Origin: S010-17 sp036478895
GTDB taxonomy: Bacteria; Bacteroidota; Bacteroidia; Flavobacteriales; Flavobacteriaceae
Assembly (NCBI GenBank): GCA_036478895.1
Contig: JAZGEV010000012.1
Location: 1-6,464 of the forward strand
Direction of reading: 5' to 3'
Length of the DNA stretch: 6,464 nucleotides
The notes under the pieces are model-generated. The model searched no databases. It was not told the origin of the DNA and saw nothing but the letters and a program-made list of their open reading frames with translations. This document shows positions 1-5,537 of this stretch, in pieces (position 1 is the stretch's first letter; every line of letters begins with the position of its first letter). A program made the position numbers and the translations under genes.

Positions 1-115
1 CAAAACCATTTACAAGCAACTGAAAAGGGAAATTATCTTCAGGTTTTTTTAACCATTGTAGTATGTTCACTCTGGTTTGATTGGAAAGGGCTTTGCTAAT
101 TTCTATAATATCCAT
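1..115 (-). CDS. ArsR-like winged-helix regulator, N-terminal part (runs off left edge)
   Basis: Only the first 38 codons are in the window; the gene reads leftward off the edge. The visible protein begins MDIIEISKALSNQTRVNIL and continues QWLKKPEDNFP. The 'ISKALSNxTRxxILxWL' opening is typical of the first helices of ArsR-family winged-helix repressors, which bind DNA as dimers and often respond to metals or other small ligands. The recognition helix and any ligand-sensing residues lie outside the window, so the effector cannot be named. The start ATG sits 5 bases downstream of a Bacteroidetes -7 element (TATATTTG), so the leader must be very short or absent. The hairpin-rich stretch between this gene and lysE suggests it is transcribed separately. 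The family call is fairly good and the specific function is unknown. Confidence 0.72.
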   Translation of the reverse strand, partial: MDIIEISKALSNQTRVNILQWLKKPEDNFPFQLLVNGF

Positions 116-119
116 ACCG

Positions 120-127
120 CAAATATA
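120..127 (-). promoter_or_regulatory. -7 promoter element for the ArsR-like gene
   Basis: On the minus strand this reads TATATTTG, an exact match to the Bacteroidetes -7 consensus TAnnTTTG. It ends 4 bases before the ATG. No TTG is present at the ideal 19-base spacing upstream, so only half of the promoter is recognisable. Confidence 0.5.
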
Positions 128-151
128 TACATATCTAGATAAGTAGATGTA
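128..151. promoter_or_regulatory. Imperfect inverted repeat, possible operator
   Basis: A 24-base imperfect palindrome has perfect outer arms TACAT and ATGTA and contains the 10-base palindrome TATCTAGATA at 132-141. It abuts the -7 element of the ArsR-like gene on its upstream side. ArsR proteins commonly repress their own promoters by binding such dyads, so autoregulation is an inference from position. Random AT-rich DNA also yields such symmetry. Confidence 0.3.
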
Positions 152-191
152 TTTTTTATAAAAAGTGTCACTATTTTAAAGAAAATAAACA

Positions 192-215
192 ACCTCGAGG
201 AAGAGCCATCGAGGT
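192..215 (-). terminator. Hairpin with U-rich tail, probable lysE terminator
   Basis: The arms ACCTCGA and TCGAGGT (7 bp, perfect) flank a 10-base loop. Read on the minus strand the hairpin is followed by TTGTTTATTTTCTTT, a pyrimidine-rich tail. It lies about 95 bases past the lysE stop and before the ArsR-like gene, where a terminator for leftward transcription is expected. The GC content of the stem stands out in this AT-rich region. Confidence 0.5.
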
Positions 216-254
216 ATTAAATAAGAATTTCCTTTTTATTTCGATGCAGAATAT

Positions 255-306
255 CGGGGAATTGAAACCACAGACCCCGCTAAAAATCGGGGTTAGTTCA
301 ACTAAC
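255..306 (-). repeat. Cluster of overlapping inverted repeats in the lysE 3' region
   Basis: Three dyads lie just past the lysE stop. A palindrome GTTAGTT-C-AACTAAC spans 292-306. ACCCCG (274-279) pairs with CGGGGT (288-293) across an 8-base loop. CGGGG (255-259) can pair with the same CCCCG (275-279) across 15 bases. The last two are mutually exclusive. This could be a bipartite terminator, a 3' stabilising structure, or part of a dispersed intergenic repeat; the sequence alone does not decide. Confidence 0.4.
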
Positions 307-308
307 AA

Positions 309-941
309 TTACGGTATTAATAATAAAAAACCTGCCAAAAGAATAAGTATCGCCATTTTAACCCATTTCACTTTTTCCCAGAAAATACTTGAGTTTAAAT
401 ACTGTCTTAATTGATCTGATACAATGGCAATAATACTAAATACCAAAAAGGCTTGTATCATAAAAATAATTCCCAAAATGATTATTTGTATAGAGAAGGA
501 AAGTCCATTTTTACTGACAAATTGAGGAAGAAAGGCAATGAAAAACAGAGTTACTTTAGGATTTAAAACATTCATAATAAACCCTTTTTTGTATAATGGG
601 AACCATTTTTCTTTGATATCTAAACTGTCATTTTCATTAGAGATTTTTACTGTTATCGTTTCTTCTTTGTAAGTTAAGTAAGCTAAATAAAGTAAATAAA
701 CGGCTCCAAATATTTTTATTCCAGTAAAAATAGAAGGTGATTTTTGTACCAAAACAGACAAACCTGTTGCTATTATAATGGTGTGTATAATAATACCCGA
801 TGCCAAGCCTGCTGCGATAATAATTCCATTCCTTTTCCCTTTGGTAATGCTTTCGGTGAGTACAAAAACATTGTCTGGTCCTGGCATTAATGACAATGCT
901 ACGGATGCCAATAAAAAAGATATGAGTAGTTCTATTTCCAT
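309..941 (-). CDS. LysE/RhtB family amino-acid exporter
   Basis: The 210-residue protein has the usual length and layout of the LysE/RhtB superfamily, inner-membrane exporters of amino acids such as lysine, threonine, homoserine lactone or leucine. Hydrophobic segments lie near residues 3-24, 38-64, 72-90, 120-142, 150-174 and 192-209, giving about six helices. Family marks are LMPGPDN at 18-24, a small-residue segment GLASG at 45-49, and NPK at 127-129 followed by FFIAFLPQF at 133-141. The start at 941 is supported because the protein opens directly into the first helix and PGP motif. The start overlaps by 10 bases the end of a small degraded reading frame, as in a translationally coupled operon. 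Substrate cannot be assigned from sequence; remnants upstream suggest a link to amino-acid breakdown. Confidence 0.93.
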   Translation of the reverse strand: MEIELLISFLLASVALSLMPGPDNVFVLTESITKGKRNGIIIAAGLASGIIIHTIIIATGLSVLVQKSPSIFTGIKIFGAVYLLYLAYLTYKEETITVKISNENDSLDIKEKWFPLYKKGFIMNVLNPKVTLFFIAFLPQFVSKNGLSFSIQIIILGIIFMIQAFLVFSIIAIVSDQLRQYLNSSIFWEKVKWVKMAILILLAGFLLLIP

Positions 942-1090
942 AATTTCTTGTTTGCTATTGCAGTAATTTCAAGTTCTATTAAACATCCAAAGTGTAATTC
1001 TAAATGATGGTTTTTTGCTTTAGAATACAAAGTGTAACTATTTTTATTCCATTGTTTCTTATCTAATATAAGTGTTGGTTTAGTCATCAT
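932..1090 (-). pseudogene. Chimeric remnant: D-threonine-aldolase/alanine-racemase-like head joined to RidA-like tail
   Basis: This open frame of 52 codons is continuous from ATG at 1090 to TAG at 934-932, overlapping the lysE start by 10 bases. Residues 3-12 (TKPTLILDKK) and 24-31 (KAKNHHLE) match what I know of the opening of PLP-dependent alanine-racemase-fold enzymes of the D-threonine aldolase/D-serine dehydratase type. Those continue into an RPHxKTH motif carrying the PLP lysine; that motif is missing here. From residue 33 the text changes to FGCLIELEITAIANKK, which resembles the last beta strand of RidA (YjgF) proteins, usually 'G.LVEIE.IA'. The catalytic arginine region of RidA is absent. 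I infer that a deletion joined the 5' end of one operon gene to the 3' end of the next, leaving the RidA-like stop overlapping lysE. A real small protein is possible but less likely. Confidence 0.5.
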
Positions 1091-1123
1091 TGCATTTAGA
1101 TTTAATACTTAAATATCTTTATA

Positions 1124-1131
1124 CAAAGATA
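1124..1131 (-). promoter_or_regulatory. -7 promoter element for the lysE transcript
   Basis: Minus-strand TATCTTTG matches TAnnTTTG exactly, about 33 bases upstream of the first ATG of the remnant that precedes lysE. No TTG is found at the standard 19-base distance. Its survival would explain how lysE stays expressed after loss of the genes ahead of it. Confidence 0.42.
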
Positions 1132-1203
1132 CTTTACAAATACTCAGCTTAATTTTTTGTAAAGAAATAATAGTTGTGTTTTTGTTTCAAAAATAAGCAT
1201 ATT

Positions 1204-1369
1204 ATGAAAGAAAAGGTCTTAATAGATTAATAAATTAGTGAATGGAAAGAAGAGCGCCCAGAATTGGATCATCTGCTATAGAAGTGGTTTGACGTATCTT
1301 AAAACTGAAAATAAGGCACTTTCAAAATTGCTTAAAAAATTATTAAAATCTTTAAATCGATTTTTGTGA
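1204..1369 (+). pseudogene. Decayed MarR-like regulator fragment
   Basis: From ATG 1204 one frame reads MKEKVLID, then two stop codons (1228-1233), then ISEWKEERPELDHLL (1234-1278), then another stop at 1279. The WKEERPELD stretch (1243-1269) closely resembles the N-terminal 'W..ERPELD' signature of a group of MarR-family regulators. Shifting frame at about 1298 gives LKTENKALSKLLKKLLKSL, charged and helical, ending at TGA 1367. The short region is also less AT-rich than its flanks around 1243-1275, as a coding relic would be. Missing are most of the wing and recognition helix. I infer a nonfunctional fragment of a gene formerly divergent from the lysE operon. Chance similarity of a nine-residue match cannot be excluded. 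Confidence 0.4.
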
Positions 1370-1492
1370 ATTCATTAGTGTCGGAAAGAGTTTTCTTTTT
1401 TTGAATTTAATAGACTATGAATGATGTTCTATTTAGGACTTAAACCCTTTTATATGTTTATATTTGATGATTATCTTTAAAAAAAGGTATTC
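1370..1492. other. Gene-free AT-rich spacer
   Basis: All frames are interrupted and no RNA-like structure or promoter pair is evident. Together with the MarR-like relic it forms the long gap of about 480 bases between the leftward lysE unit and the rightward beta-propeller gene. Confidence 0.5.
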
Positions 1493-1518
1493 TATCTAAA
1501 AAATGCAATTTTTAGATA
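1493..1518. repeat. 10-bp perfect inverted repeat upstream of the T9SS protein gene
   Basis: The arms TATCTAAAAA (1493-1502) and TTTTTAGATA (1509-1518) flank the loop ATGCAA. The dyad ends 10 bases before the -7 element at 1529-1536, so it covers the -33 region. It could be an operator, or a weak terminator for stray transcription. An alternative upstream ATG at 1503 lies in its loop and is unlikely to be the true start. Confidence 0.45.
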
Positions 1519-1528
1519 ATATATTAAC

Positions 1529-1536
1529 TAACTTTG
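1529..1536 (+). promoter_or_regulatory. -7 promoter element for the beta-propeller gene
   Basis: TAACTTTG matches TAnnTTTG exactly and lies 35 bases before the ATG at 1572, predicting a leader of about 30 bases. This position inside the upstream extension of the frame argues that translation does not begin at 1503. Confidence 0.5.
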
Positions 1537-1571
1537 ACAATAATTATGTATTAATCGTAAAAATCAACACC

Positions 1572-2837
1572 ATGAAATCAATTTTAATCAAAAGTTTGTT
1601 TGTATTTTTAGTTTCAATTCAAACATATGGCCAATATGATTGGGAAACTGTAGTGTCTTTCACACCATCACAGTCTATTAAAGACATTTATCAAGTAGAT
1701 GAAAGTATAGCATATGCATTAAGTAGTTTATATAACGGATCAGGATTGACTGTTAAAAAATCTACCAATGCTGGTGTAACTTGGACAGAGCTAAATACAG
1801 GTGTTACTGCTGGTATTGGATATCAAAAAATTGGTAGCCCAAACAATGGTGGTGATATTTTTATTGTTGGTTCATTAGGCACATTATTACATTCGGCTGA
1901 TGGCGGAACAACTTGGAATAGTATAACAACAAGTATTGGAACAACCAATTTAAGAGATATTTATTTTCTTTCAAATATGATAGGATATATTGCAGCAGAT
2001 AGTGCTAATATATTAAAAACTACCGATGGAGGTTTGACTTGGGTAGATATAAATCCAACAATGACAGGTGTAAGTACCATAGGAAGAATTTATTTTAAAA
2101 CTGAATTAAATGGTTATATAGGTGGTTTTAATTTTTTTAAAGAAACTTTTGATGGCGGATTTACTTGGACAGATGTGCCTGGACATGAACCTCAAACAAA
2201 TGCAAATATTTTTCAAATACAAAAGATAGAATTCCTAGATAGTAATGTTGGATATTTTAGTGGCGATAGAGGTTTGTTGTATAAAACTATTGATGGCGGA
2301 ACTACTTGGGTAGATAAGCAAGTTACAATTCCTGGTTTTGTAGTAGAATCTTTATTTGATTTTGAGTTTATGGAAGGTAATCCAGACATAGGCTTTGCTT
2401 GTGGATATCACGGGTTATTGATCGCTACAGATGATGGAGGAGATTCTTGGGAATTTCATACTTCGGATTTACCAAACACTAACGGGACTAATGGCAGTCT
2501 TTTTTACACCATGTCGTTTTATGGAGATACAGGTTTAATGGGAGCGCAAGGTGGAAAAATATTAAAATTTAAAAGTAGTATACCTACAGCGATAAACGAT
2601 CATTCCTTAGATGATGACGTAACAATTTATCCAAATCCTACAAATGACTATATTAATATTTTAGGAGAGATTTCAAAAATTGATGCTATTAAAATTATAG
2701 ATATTCACGGAAAAGTTATAAAAATGATAACTCAAAATGTTACAAGCGTTAATTGTCAAGATCTAAATCCAGGAACTTATTTTATTAAAATAACTTCAGA
2801 TTTAAAAAGTTACAATAAAATATTCTTAAAAAAATAA
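1572..2837 (+). CDS. Secreted BNR/YCF48-like beta-propeller protein with T9SS sorting domain
   Basis: The 421-residue protein begins with a Sec signal peptide (residues 1-20, MKSILIKSLF..., likely cut before Q21). I chose ATG 1572 over the in-frame ATG at 1503 because it places the signal peptide at the N-terminus and lies downstream of the -7 element. Six BNR-like motifs of the form S/T-x-D-G-G-x-T-W end at W71, W115, W157, W199, W246 and W293. They are spaced 42-47 residues apart, indicating a beta-propeller like YCF48/sialidase-fold proteins. No sialidase catalytic set is recognisable, so a binding role is more likely than an enzyme. Residues from about 345 form a type-A T9SS C-terminal domain: VTIYPNPT at 350-357, the strand IKIIDIHGKVI at 373-383, and LNPGTYFIKI at 398-407. 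The protein should cross the outer membrane by T9SS and be released or surface-attached. The ligand is unknown. Confidence 0.9.
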   Translation: MKSILIKSLFVFLVSIQTYGQYDWETVVSFTPSQSIKDIYQVDESIAYALSSLYNGSGLTVKKSTNAGVTWTELNTGVTAGIGYQKIGSPNNGGDIFIVGSLGTLLHSADGGTTWNSITTSIGTTNLRDIYFLSNMIGYIAADSANILKTTDGGLTWVDINPTMTGVSTIGRIYFKTELNGYIGGFNFFKETFDGGFTWTDVPGHEPQTNANIFQIQKIEFLDSNVGYFSGDRGLLYKTIDGGTTWVDKQVTIPGFVVESLFDFEFMEGNPDIGFACGYHGLLIATDDGGDSWEFHTSDLPNTNGTNGSLFYTMSFYGDTGLMGAQGGKILKFKSSIPTAINDHSLDDDVTIYPNPTNDYINILGEISKIDAIKIIDIHGKVIKMITQNVTSVNCQDLNPGTYFIKITSDLKSYNKIFLKK

Positions 2838-2875
2838 GAATTGATAGCTTTTTATAACTAACCTTGATATCTAGT

Positions 2876-2905
2876 TTGTGTTGAAAATTAATAGGTTCAA
2901 CACAA
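2876..2905 (+). terminator. 10-bp stem-loop after the beta-propeller gene
   Basis: TTGTGTTGAA (2876-2885) pairs perfectly with TTCAACACAA (2896-2905) around a 10-base loop, 38 bases after the stop. There is no U tract directly after it, so it may stop or protect the transcript rather than be a classical intrinsic terminator. Confidence 0.45.
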
Positions 2906-2954
2906 TTAACATTGTTATAGTACATACTTCTTTTAGTTATAATAACTGCCATTT

Positions 2955-2984
2955 TTGCAGTAAAAACACATCGGTATAGTTTTA
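2955..2984 (+). promoter_or_regulatory. Promoter for the holin-like membrane protein gene
   Basis: TTG at 2955-2957, a 19-base spacer, then TAGTTTTA at 2977-2984, which is one base off TAnnTTTG. This is the only -33/-7 pair in the window with the canonical spacing. The predicted start of transcription is near 2990, about 20 bases before the ATG at 3010. A small dyad ACTGC/GCAGT (2945-2949/2957-2961) overlaps its -33 end. Confidence 0.5.
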
Positions 2985-3009
2985 GCAATATAATTGTTAA
3001 AAAAAGCAT

Positions 3010-3372
3010 ATGAATACTATTTTAAAATTATTATTAACAGCAGTTGCAGTCTTGGTGATCTCCTCTATTTTACCAGGTGTAACGGTTGTCGATTTTGACG
3101 CCGCATTTAAAGTTTCCTTAGTACTAGGCTTACTTAAGATTTTTATAAGACCAATTATCATATTTTCAACTTTACCAATAACCATTGTAACATTAGGTTT
3201 GTTTCTTTTTGTGATCAATACGAGTCTTATTTTAATGACCGATTATTTTCTAGACGGTTTTACAGTGAATGGTTTTTGGATCGCGTTATTATTTAGCCTC
3301 TTATTATCTGCATCGCAATCGGTTTTATACTCTTTATTAAAGAAAGAAAATACTATCCAAAAAAGATATTAA
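3010..3372 (+). CDS. Four-helix membrane protein, phage holin family 4 / YvlD-like
   Basis: The 120-residue protein is almost wholly hydrophobic, with four predicted helices near residues 4-22, 30-48, 54-76 and 87-109 and a short basic tail (KKENTIQKRY). The stretch LPITIVTLGLFLFVIN (55-70), preceded by IRPII (46-50), is the hallmark of the PF04020-type family, called 'phage holin family 4' or YvlD-like. The family name comes from similarity to a mycobacteriophage membrane protein. Most bacterial members are chromosomal, stand outside prophages and have no proven lytic role. YvlD relatives in Firmicutes belong to cell-envelope stress regulons. There are no phage genes nearby. It has its own promoter and precedes trigger factor by 69 bases, where a second -7 element lies, so co-transcription is possible but not required. 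Confidence 0.87.
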   Translation: MNTILKLLLTAVAVLVISSILPGVTVVDFDAAFKVSLVLGLLKIFIRPIIIFSTLPITIVTLGLFLFVINTSLILMTDYFLDGFTVNGFWIALLFSLLLSASQSVLYSLLKKENTIQKRY

Positions 3373-3388
3373 TTTAAAAGAAATATAT

Positions 3389-3396
3389 TAATTTTG
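3389..3396 (+). promoter_or_regulatory. -7 promoter element for trigger factor
   Basis: TAATTTTG matches TAnnTTTG exactly, 46 bases before the ATG at 3442. No clear TTG lies at the expected distance upstream, a common situation for strongly expressed Bacteroidetes genes where the -7 dominates. Confidence 0.48.
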
Positions 3397-3441
3397 CGCC
3401 TCCTTACTATTAAGTAGGTTTTTACACATAAATATTTGAAA

Positions 3442-4767
3442 ATGAACATTACAAAAGAAAACATAGACGCATTAAATGCAGTAATTAAAATTGACATAGC
3501 TCAAAAAGACTACAAAGGAAAAGTAGAAAAACTTTTAGAGGATTATAAAAAAACGGCAAACATTCCTGGCTTTAGAAAAGGACAAGTGCCAATGGGCATG
3601 ATTAAAAAACAATACGGGCAATCAATTATGGTTGACGAAGTGAATAAATTGCTACAAGAAGCCTTAAATAAATATTTAACCGAAGAAAAATTAGATATTC
3701 TAGGTAATCCATTACCAAAACCAAGTGCAGATTTTTCTTGGGATAAAACAGATTTTACCTTTGAATTTGAATTAGGTTTAGCACCAAAATTTGAGGTAAA
3801 CCTTCAACCAAAAAAAGCTATTACGCACTACAAAATTACAGCAGATAAGAAAATGTTGGAAGAACAAGTTACAAATATTGCAGAACGTTACGGTAAAATG
3901 AAAGGTGCAGATGCTGTTACAAAAAATGCAAATTTAACAGGAACTTTTAAAAATGAAGAAAAAGCGATCGATAAAAAATCGACCTTTAAATTCGAAAAAA
4001 TTGCTGGTAAAAAACAACAAAAAGAATTGTTGGGTGCAAAAGTTGGTGATGTGGTTACATTAAAAACAAAAGGTATGTTTGAAGATGATCATTTTATGCA
4101 AAACATATTGGGTGTTTCTCATGATGATGCTCACGGTTTAAACGTAGAAGTGTCATTTACAATAGAAGAAATTACCGAAACTGAATTAGCAAAAATCGAT
4201 CAAGATTTATTTGATAAAATGTTTGGTAAAGATACTGTGAAGTCTAAAAAAGAAATGATGGACATGTTGAAAGAAGATGCTGAAAAGCAATTTGAACAAC
4301 AAGCAGATCAACAATTATTAAATGCTGTAACAGAAAGTTTAATTGAAAACACAAAATTCGATTTACCTGCAGATTTCTTAAAAAAATGGTTAGCCGCAAC
4401 TGGAGAGAATCCAATTACTTCAGAGCAAGCTACTGAACAATACGAGCAATCTGAAAAAGGCTTACGTTACCAATTAATAGAAGGTAAAATTGCAGCTGAA
4501 AATAAATTGCAAGTAACCTATGAAGAGTTAAGAGATTATGCAAAAGGTTATATTACGCAACAAATGGCTCAATATGGAAATATGAATCCAAAAGAAAAAG
4601 AGTTGAATGATATTGCTGATAGAGTGTTGCAAAATCAAGAAGAAGCTAAAAAATTACAAGACCAATTAATTAGTCAAAAATTGTTGACTTTTTATAAAGA
4701 AAATGTAAAACTAAAAGTGAAAGAAATTTCTTTTGATAAATTTGTAAAAGAAGTTTATAATAAGTAA
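3442..4767 (+). CDS. tig: Trigger factor, ribosome-associated chaperone
   Basis: The 441-residue protein is the ribosome-bound chaperone that meets nascent chains at the exit tunnel. The N-terminal domain (about 1-115) carries GFRKGQVP at 43-50, the loop that docks on ribosomal protein uL23, and the domain-ending strand FEFELGLAPKFEV at 107-119. The middle region (about 155-245) sits where the FKBP-type prolyl isomerase is in enterobacterial trigger factors. Its usual IPGFE-type active-site residues are not recognisable; only the closing strand VEVSFTIEEITETELAKID (235-253) aligns. The charged helical C-terminal part (about 250-441) forms the substrate-cradling arms. Start: a TTG codon lies two codons upstream in frame, but ATG 3442 gives the standard opening MNITKENID. 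The gene is followed by a strong terminator, so it is not linked to clpP/clpX as in many bacteria. Confidence 0.95.
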   Translation: MNITKENIDALNAVIKIDIAQKDYKGKVEKLLEDYKKTANIPGFRKGQVPMGMIKKQYGQSIMVDEVNKLLQEALNKYLTEEKLDILGNPLPKPSADFSWDKTDFTFEFELGLAPKFEVNLQPKKAITHYKITADKKMLEEQVTNIAERYGKMKGADAVTKNANLTGTFKNEEKAIDKKSTFKFEKIAGKKQQKELLGAKVGDVVTLKTKGMFEDDHFMQNILGVSHDDAHGLNVEVSFTIEEITETELAKIDQDLFDKMFGKDTVKSKKEMMDMLKEDAEKQFEQQADQQLLNAVTESLIENTKFDLPADFLKKWLAATGENPITSEQATEQYEQSEKGLRYQLIEGKIAAENKLQVTYEELRDYAKGYITQQMAQYGNMNPKEKELNDIADRVLQNQEEAKKLQDQLISQKLLTFYKENVKLKVKEISFDKFVKEVYNK

Positions 4768-4793
4768 TAGTAAACAATTATAATATTTAAAAC

Positions 4794-4826
4794 CACACTA
4801 TTTTAATTAATAGTGTGATTTTTTTT
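4794..4826 (+). terminator. Intrinsic terminator of tig
   Basis: CACACTATT (4794-4802) and AATAGTGTG (4809-4817) form a perfect 9-bp stem with a 6-base loop, followed by A and eight T residues (4819-4826). It lies 26 bases after the tig stop. This is the clearest terminator in the window. Confidence 0.85.
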
Positions 4827-4863
4827 GCCCAAATATTCGATTATGTCATAACATTTTTTTTAT

Positions 4864-4871
4864 TATATTTA
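4864..4871 (+). promoter_or_regulatory. Candidate -7 element for the two-helix membrane protein gene
   Basis: TATATTTA differs from TAnnTTTG only at the last base and lies 23 bases before the ATG at 4895, after the tig terminator. A promoter is needed here; this is the best candidate but a weak match in AT-rich DNA. Confidence 0.35.
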
Positions 4872-4894
4872 TCGACTACAAAACCAAGCACATT

Positions 4895-5413
4895 ATGAAT
4901 CAACCAATCCACGGTGAAGAAATTAATAAAATATTATTAAAACCTCGTTTTAAAATGACATATGATGAAAGTCAAGAGGTAATTCTTAATAAATTTAAAG
5001 CTAATTTGTCTAATACAGACTGTAAGTATTGCTCAAAAATTTCAGACAATCATGTGTTTATGGACGTGCCAAAAGTAGATGCTCATTTTTGGTCACCGCA
5101 GTTGGCAGTTGAGGTTGTGAAAGGTGATAATGGAAAAACGATTGTAAAAGGGATTTTAGGTCCAAAACCACAAGTTTGGACATTGTTTATGTTTTTTCAT
5201 TTCGCCATGGCGTTGGCATTTATTGTATTTTCAGTATTGTTTTATGTAAAATGGAGTTTAGAAAAGCCAGCTGCTTTTTATAAATTTATGATACTTGCAT
5301 TACCTGTGCTTTGGGTAATCATGTATTTTGTAGGACAATGGGGAAAAAAGCTAGCCTATAAGCAAATGGTAGAATTGGATGATTTTTTAATGGAAACGCT
5401 TGACAAAAAATAA
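4895..5413 (+). CDS. Conserved flavobacterial membrane protein of unknown function, two helices
   Basis: The 172-residue protein has a soluble N-terminal part of about 93 residues and two hydrophobic helices near 95-118 and 129-148. It ends in a short cytoplasmic or periplasmic tail (WGKKLAYKQMVELDDFLMETL). Conserved-looking stretches are HFWSPQLAVEVV (64-75) and GPKPQVWTLFMFFHF (89-103). I remember similar flavobacterial proteins with this layout; some carry the label 'GTP-binding protein', which this sequence does not support because no P-loop or other G motif is visible. Residues 43-46 form CKYC, a CxxC pair that could bind a metal or form a disulfide, but nothing else supports that. The first ATG has a reasonable promoter spacing. 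It lies between the tig terminator and a separate downstream promoter, so it is probably monocistronic. Confidence 0.8.
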   Translation: MNQPIHGEEINKILLKPRFKMTYDESQEVILNKFKANLSNTDCKYCSKISDNHVFMDVPKVDAHFWSPQLAVEVVKGDNGKTIVKGILGPKPQVWTLFMFFHFAMALAFIVFSVLFYVKWSLEKPAAFYKFMILALPVLWVIMYFVGQWGKKLAYKQMVELDDFLMETLDKK

Positions 5414-5438
5414 TGGAAATTTCAAAAAACCTCCCAAA

Positions 5439-5446
5439 TAATTTTG
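5439..5446 (+). promoter_or_regulatory. Candidate -7 element for the small exported protein gene
   Basis: TAATTTTG matches TAnnTTTG exactly and predicts a leader of about 85 bases before ATG 5538. An alternative is TAGGTTTA at 5468-5475, one base off consensus, with TTG at 5444-5446 lying 21 bases upstream. Either would put the hairpin at 5492-5521 in the leader. Confidence 0.4.
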
Positions 5447-5491
5447 TCACTCTCATTTTTTTTTTTATAGGTTTACAGTATTAAATAACCA

Positions 5492-5521
5492 GTTTGCTTA
5501 ATAAAACAAAAAAAAGCAAAC
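5492..5521 (+). promoter_or_regulatory. Leader stem-loop upstream of the small exported protein
   Basis: GTTTGCTT (5492-5499) pairs perfectly with AAGCAAAC (5514-5521) across a 14-base A-rich loop. It ends 16 bases before the ATG at 5538. It could affect mRNA stability or ribosome access. No U tract follows, so it is not a terminator. Confidence 0.4.
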
Positions 5522-5537
5522 ACAAAACCTTATTATT

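Noticed and set aside
192..306. CRISPR array or tRNA-like gene
   Set aside because: The inverted repeats do not recur at regular spacing and no cloverleaf can be drawn.
778..966. Plus-strand reading frame of 62 codons opposite lysE
   Set aside because: It lies antisense to the strongly supported LysE exporter and has no promoter or protein features of its own.
1572..2837. Sialidase or other glycosidase, suggested by the BNR-like repeats
   Set aside because: Only the repeat motifs are present; the arginine triad and catalytic residues of sialidases are not recognisable.
2785..3009. Minus-strand reading frame of 74 codons
   Set aside because: It overlaps the T9SS tail region and the intergenic hairpin; its composition is low-complexity and it matches no family.
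2997..3218. Minus-strand reading frame of 73 codons
   Set aside because: It is the antisense shadow of the holin-like membrane protein gene.
3010..3372. Prophage or lysis cassette suggested by the 'phage holin' family name
   Set aside because: No endolysin, structural or integrase genes are nearby, and the family is widespread as an ordinary chromosomal membrane protein.
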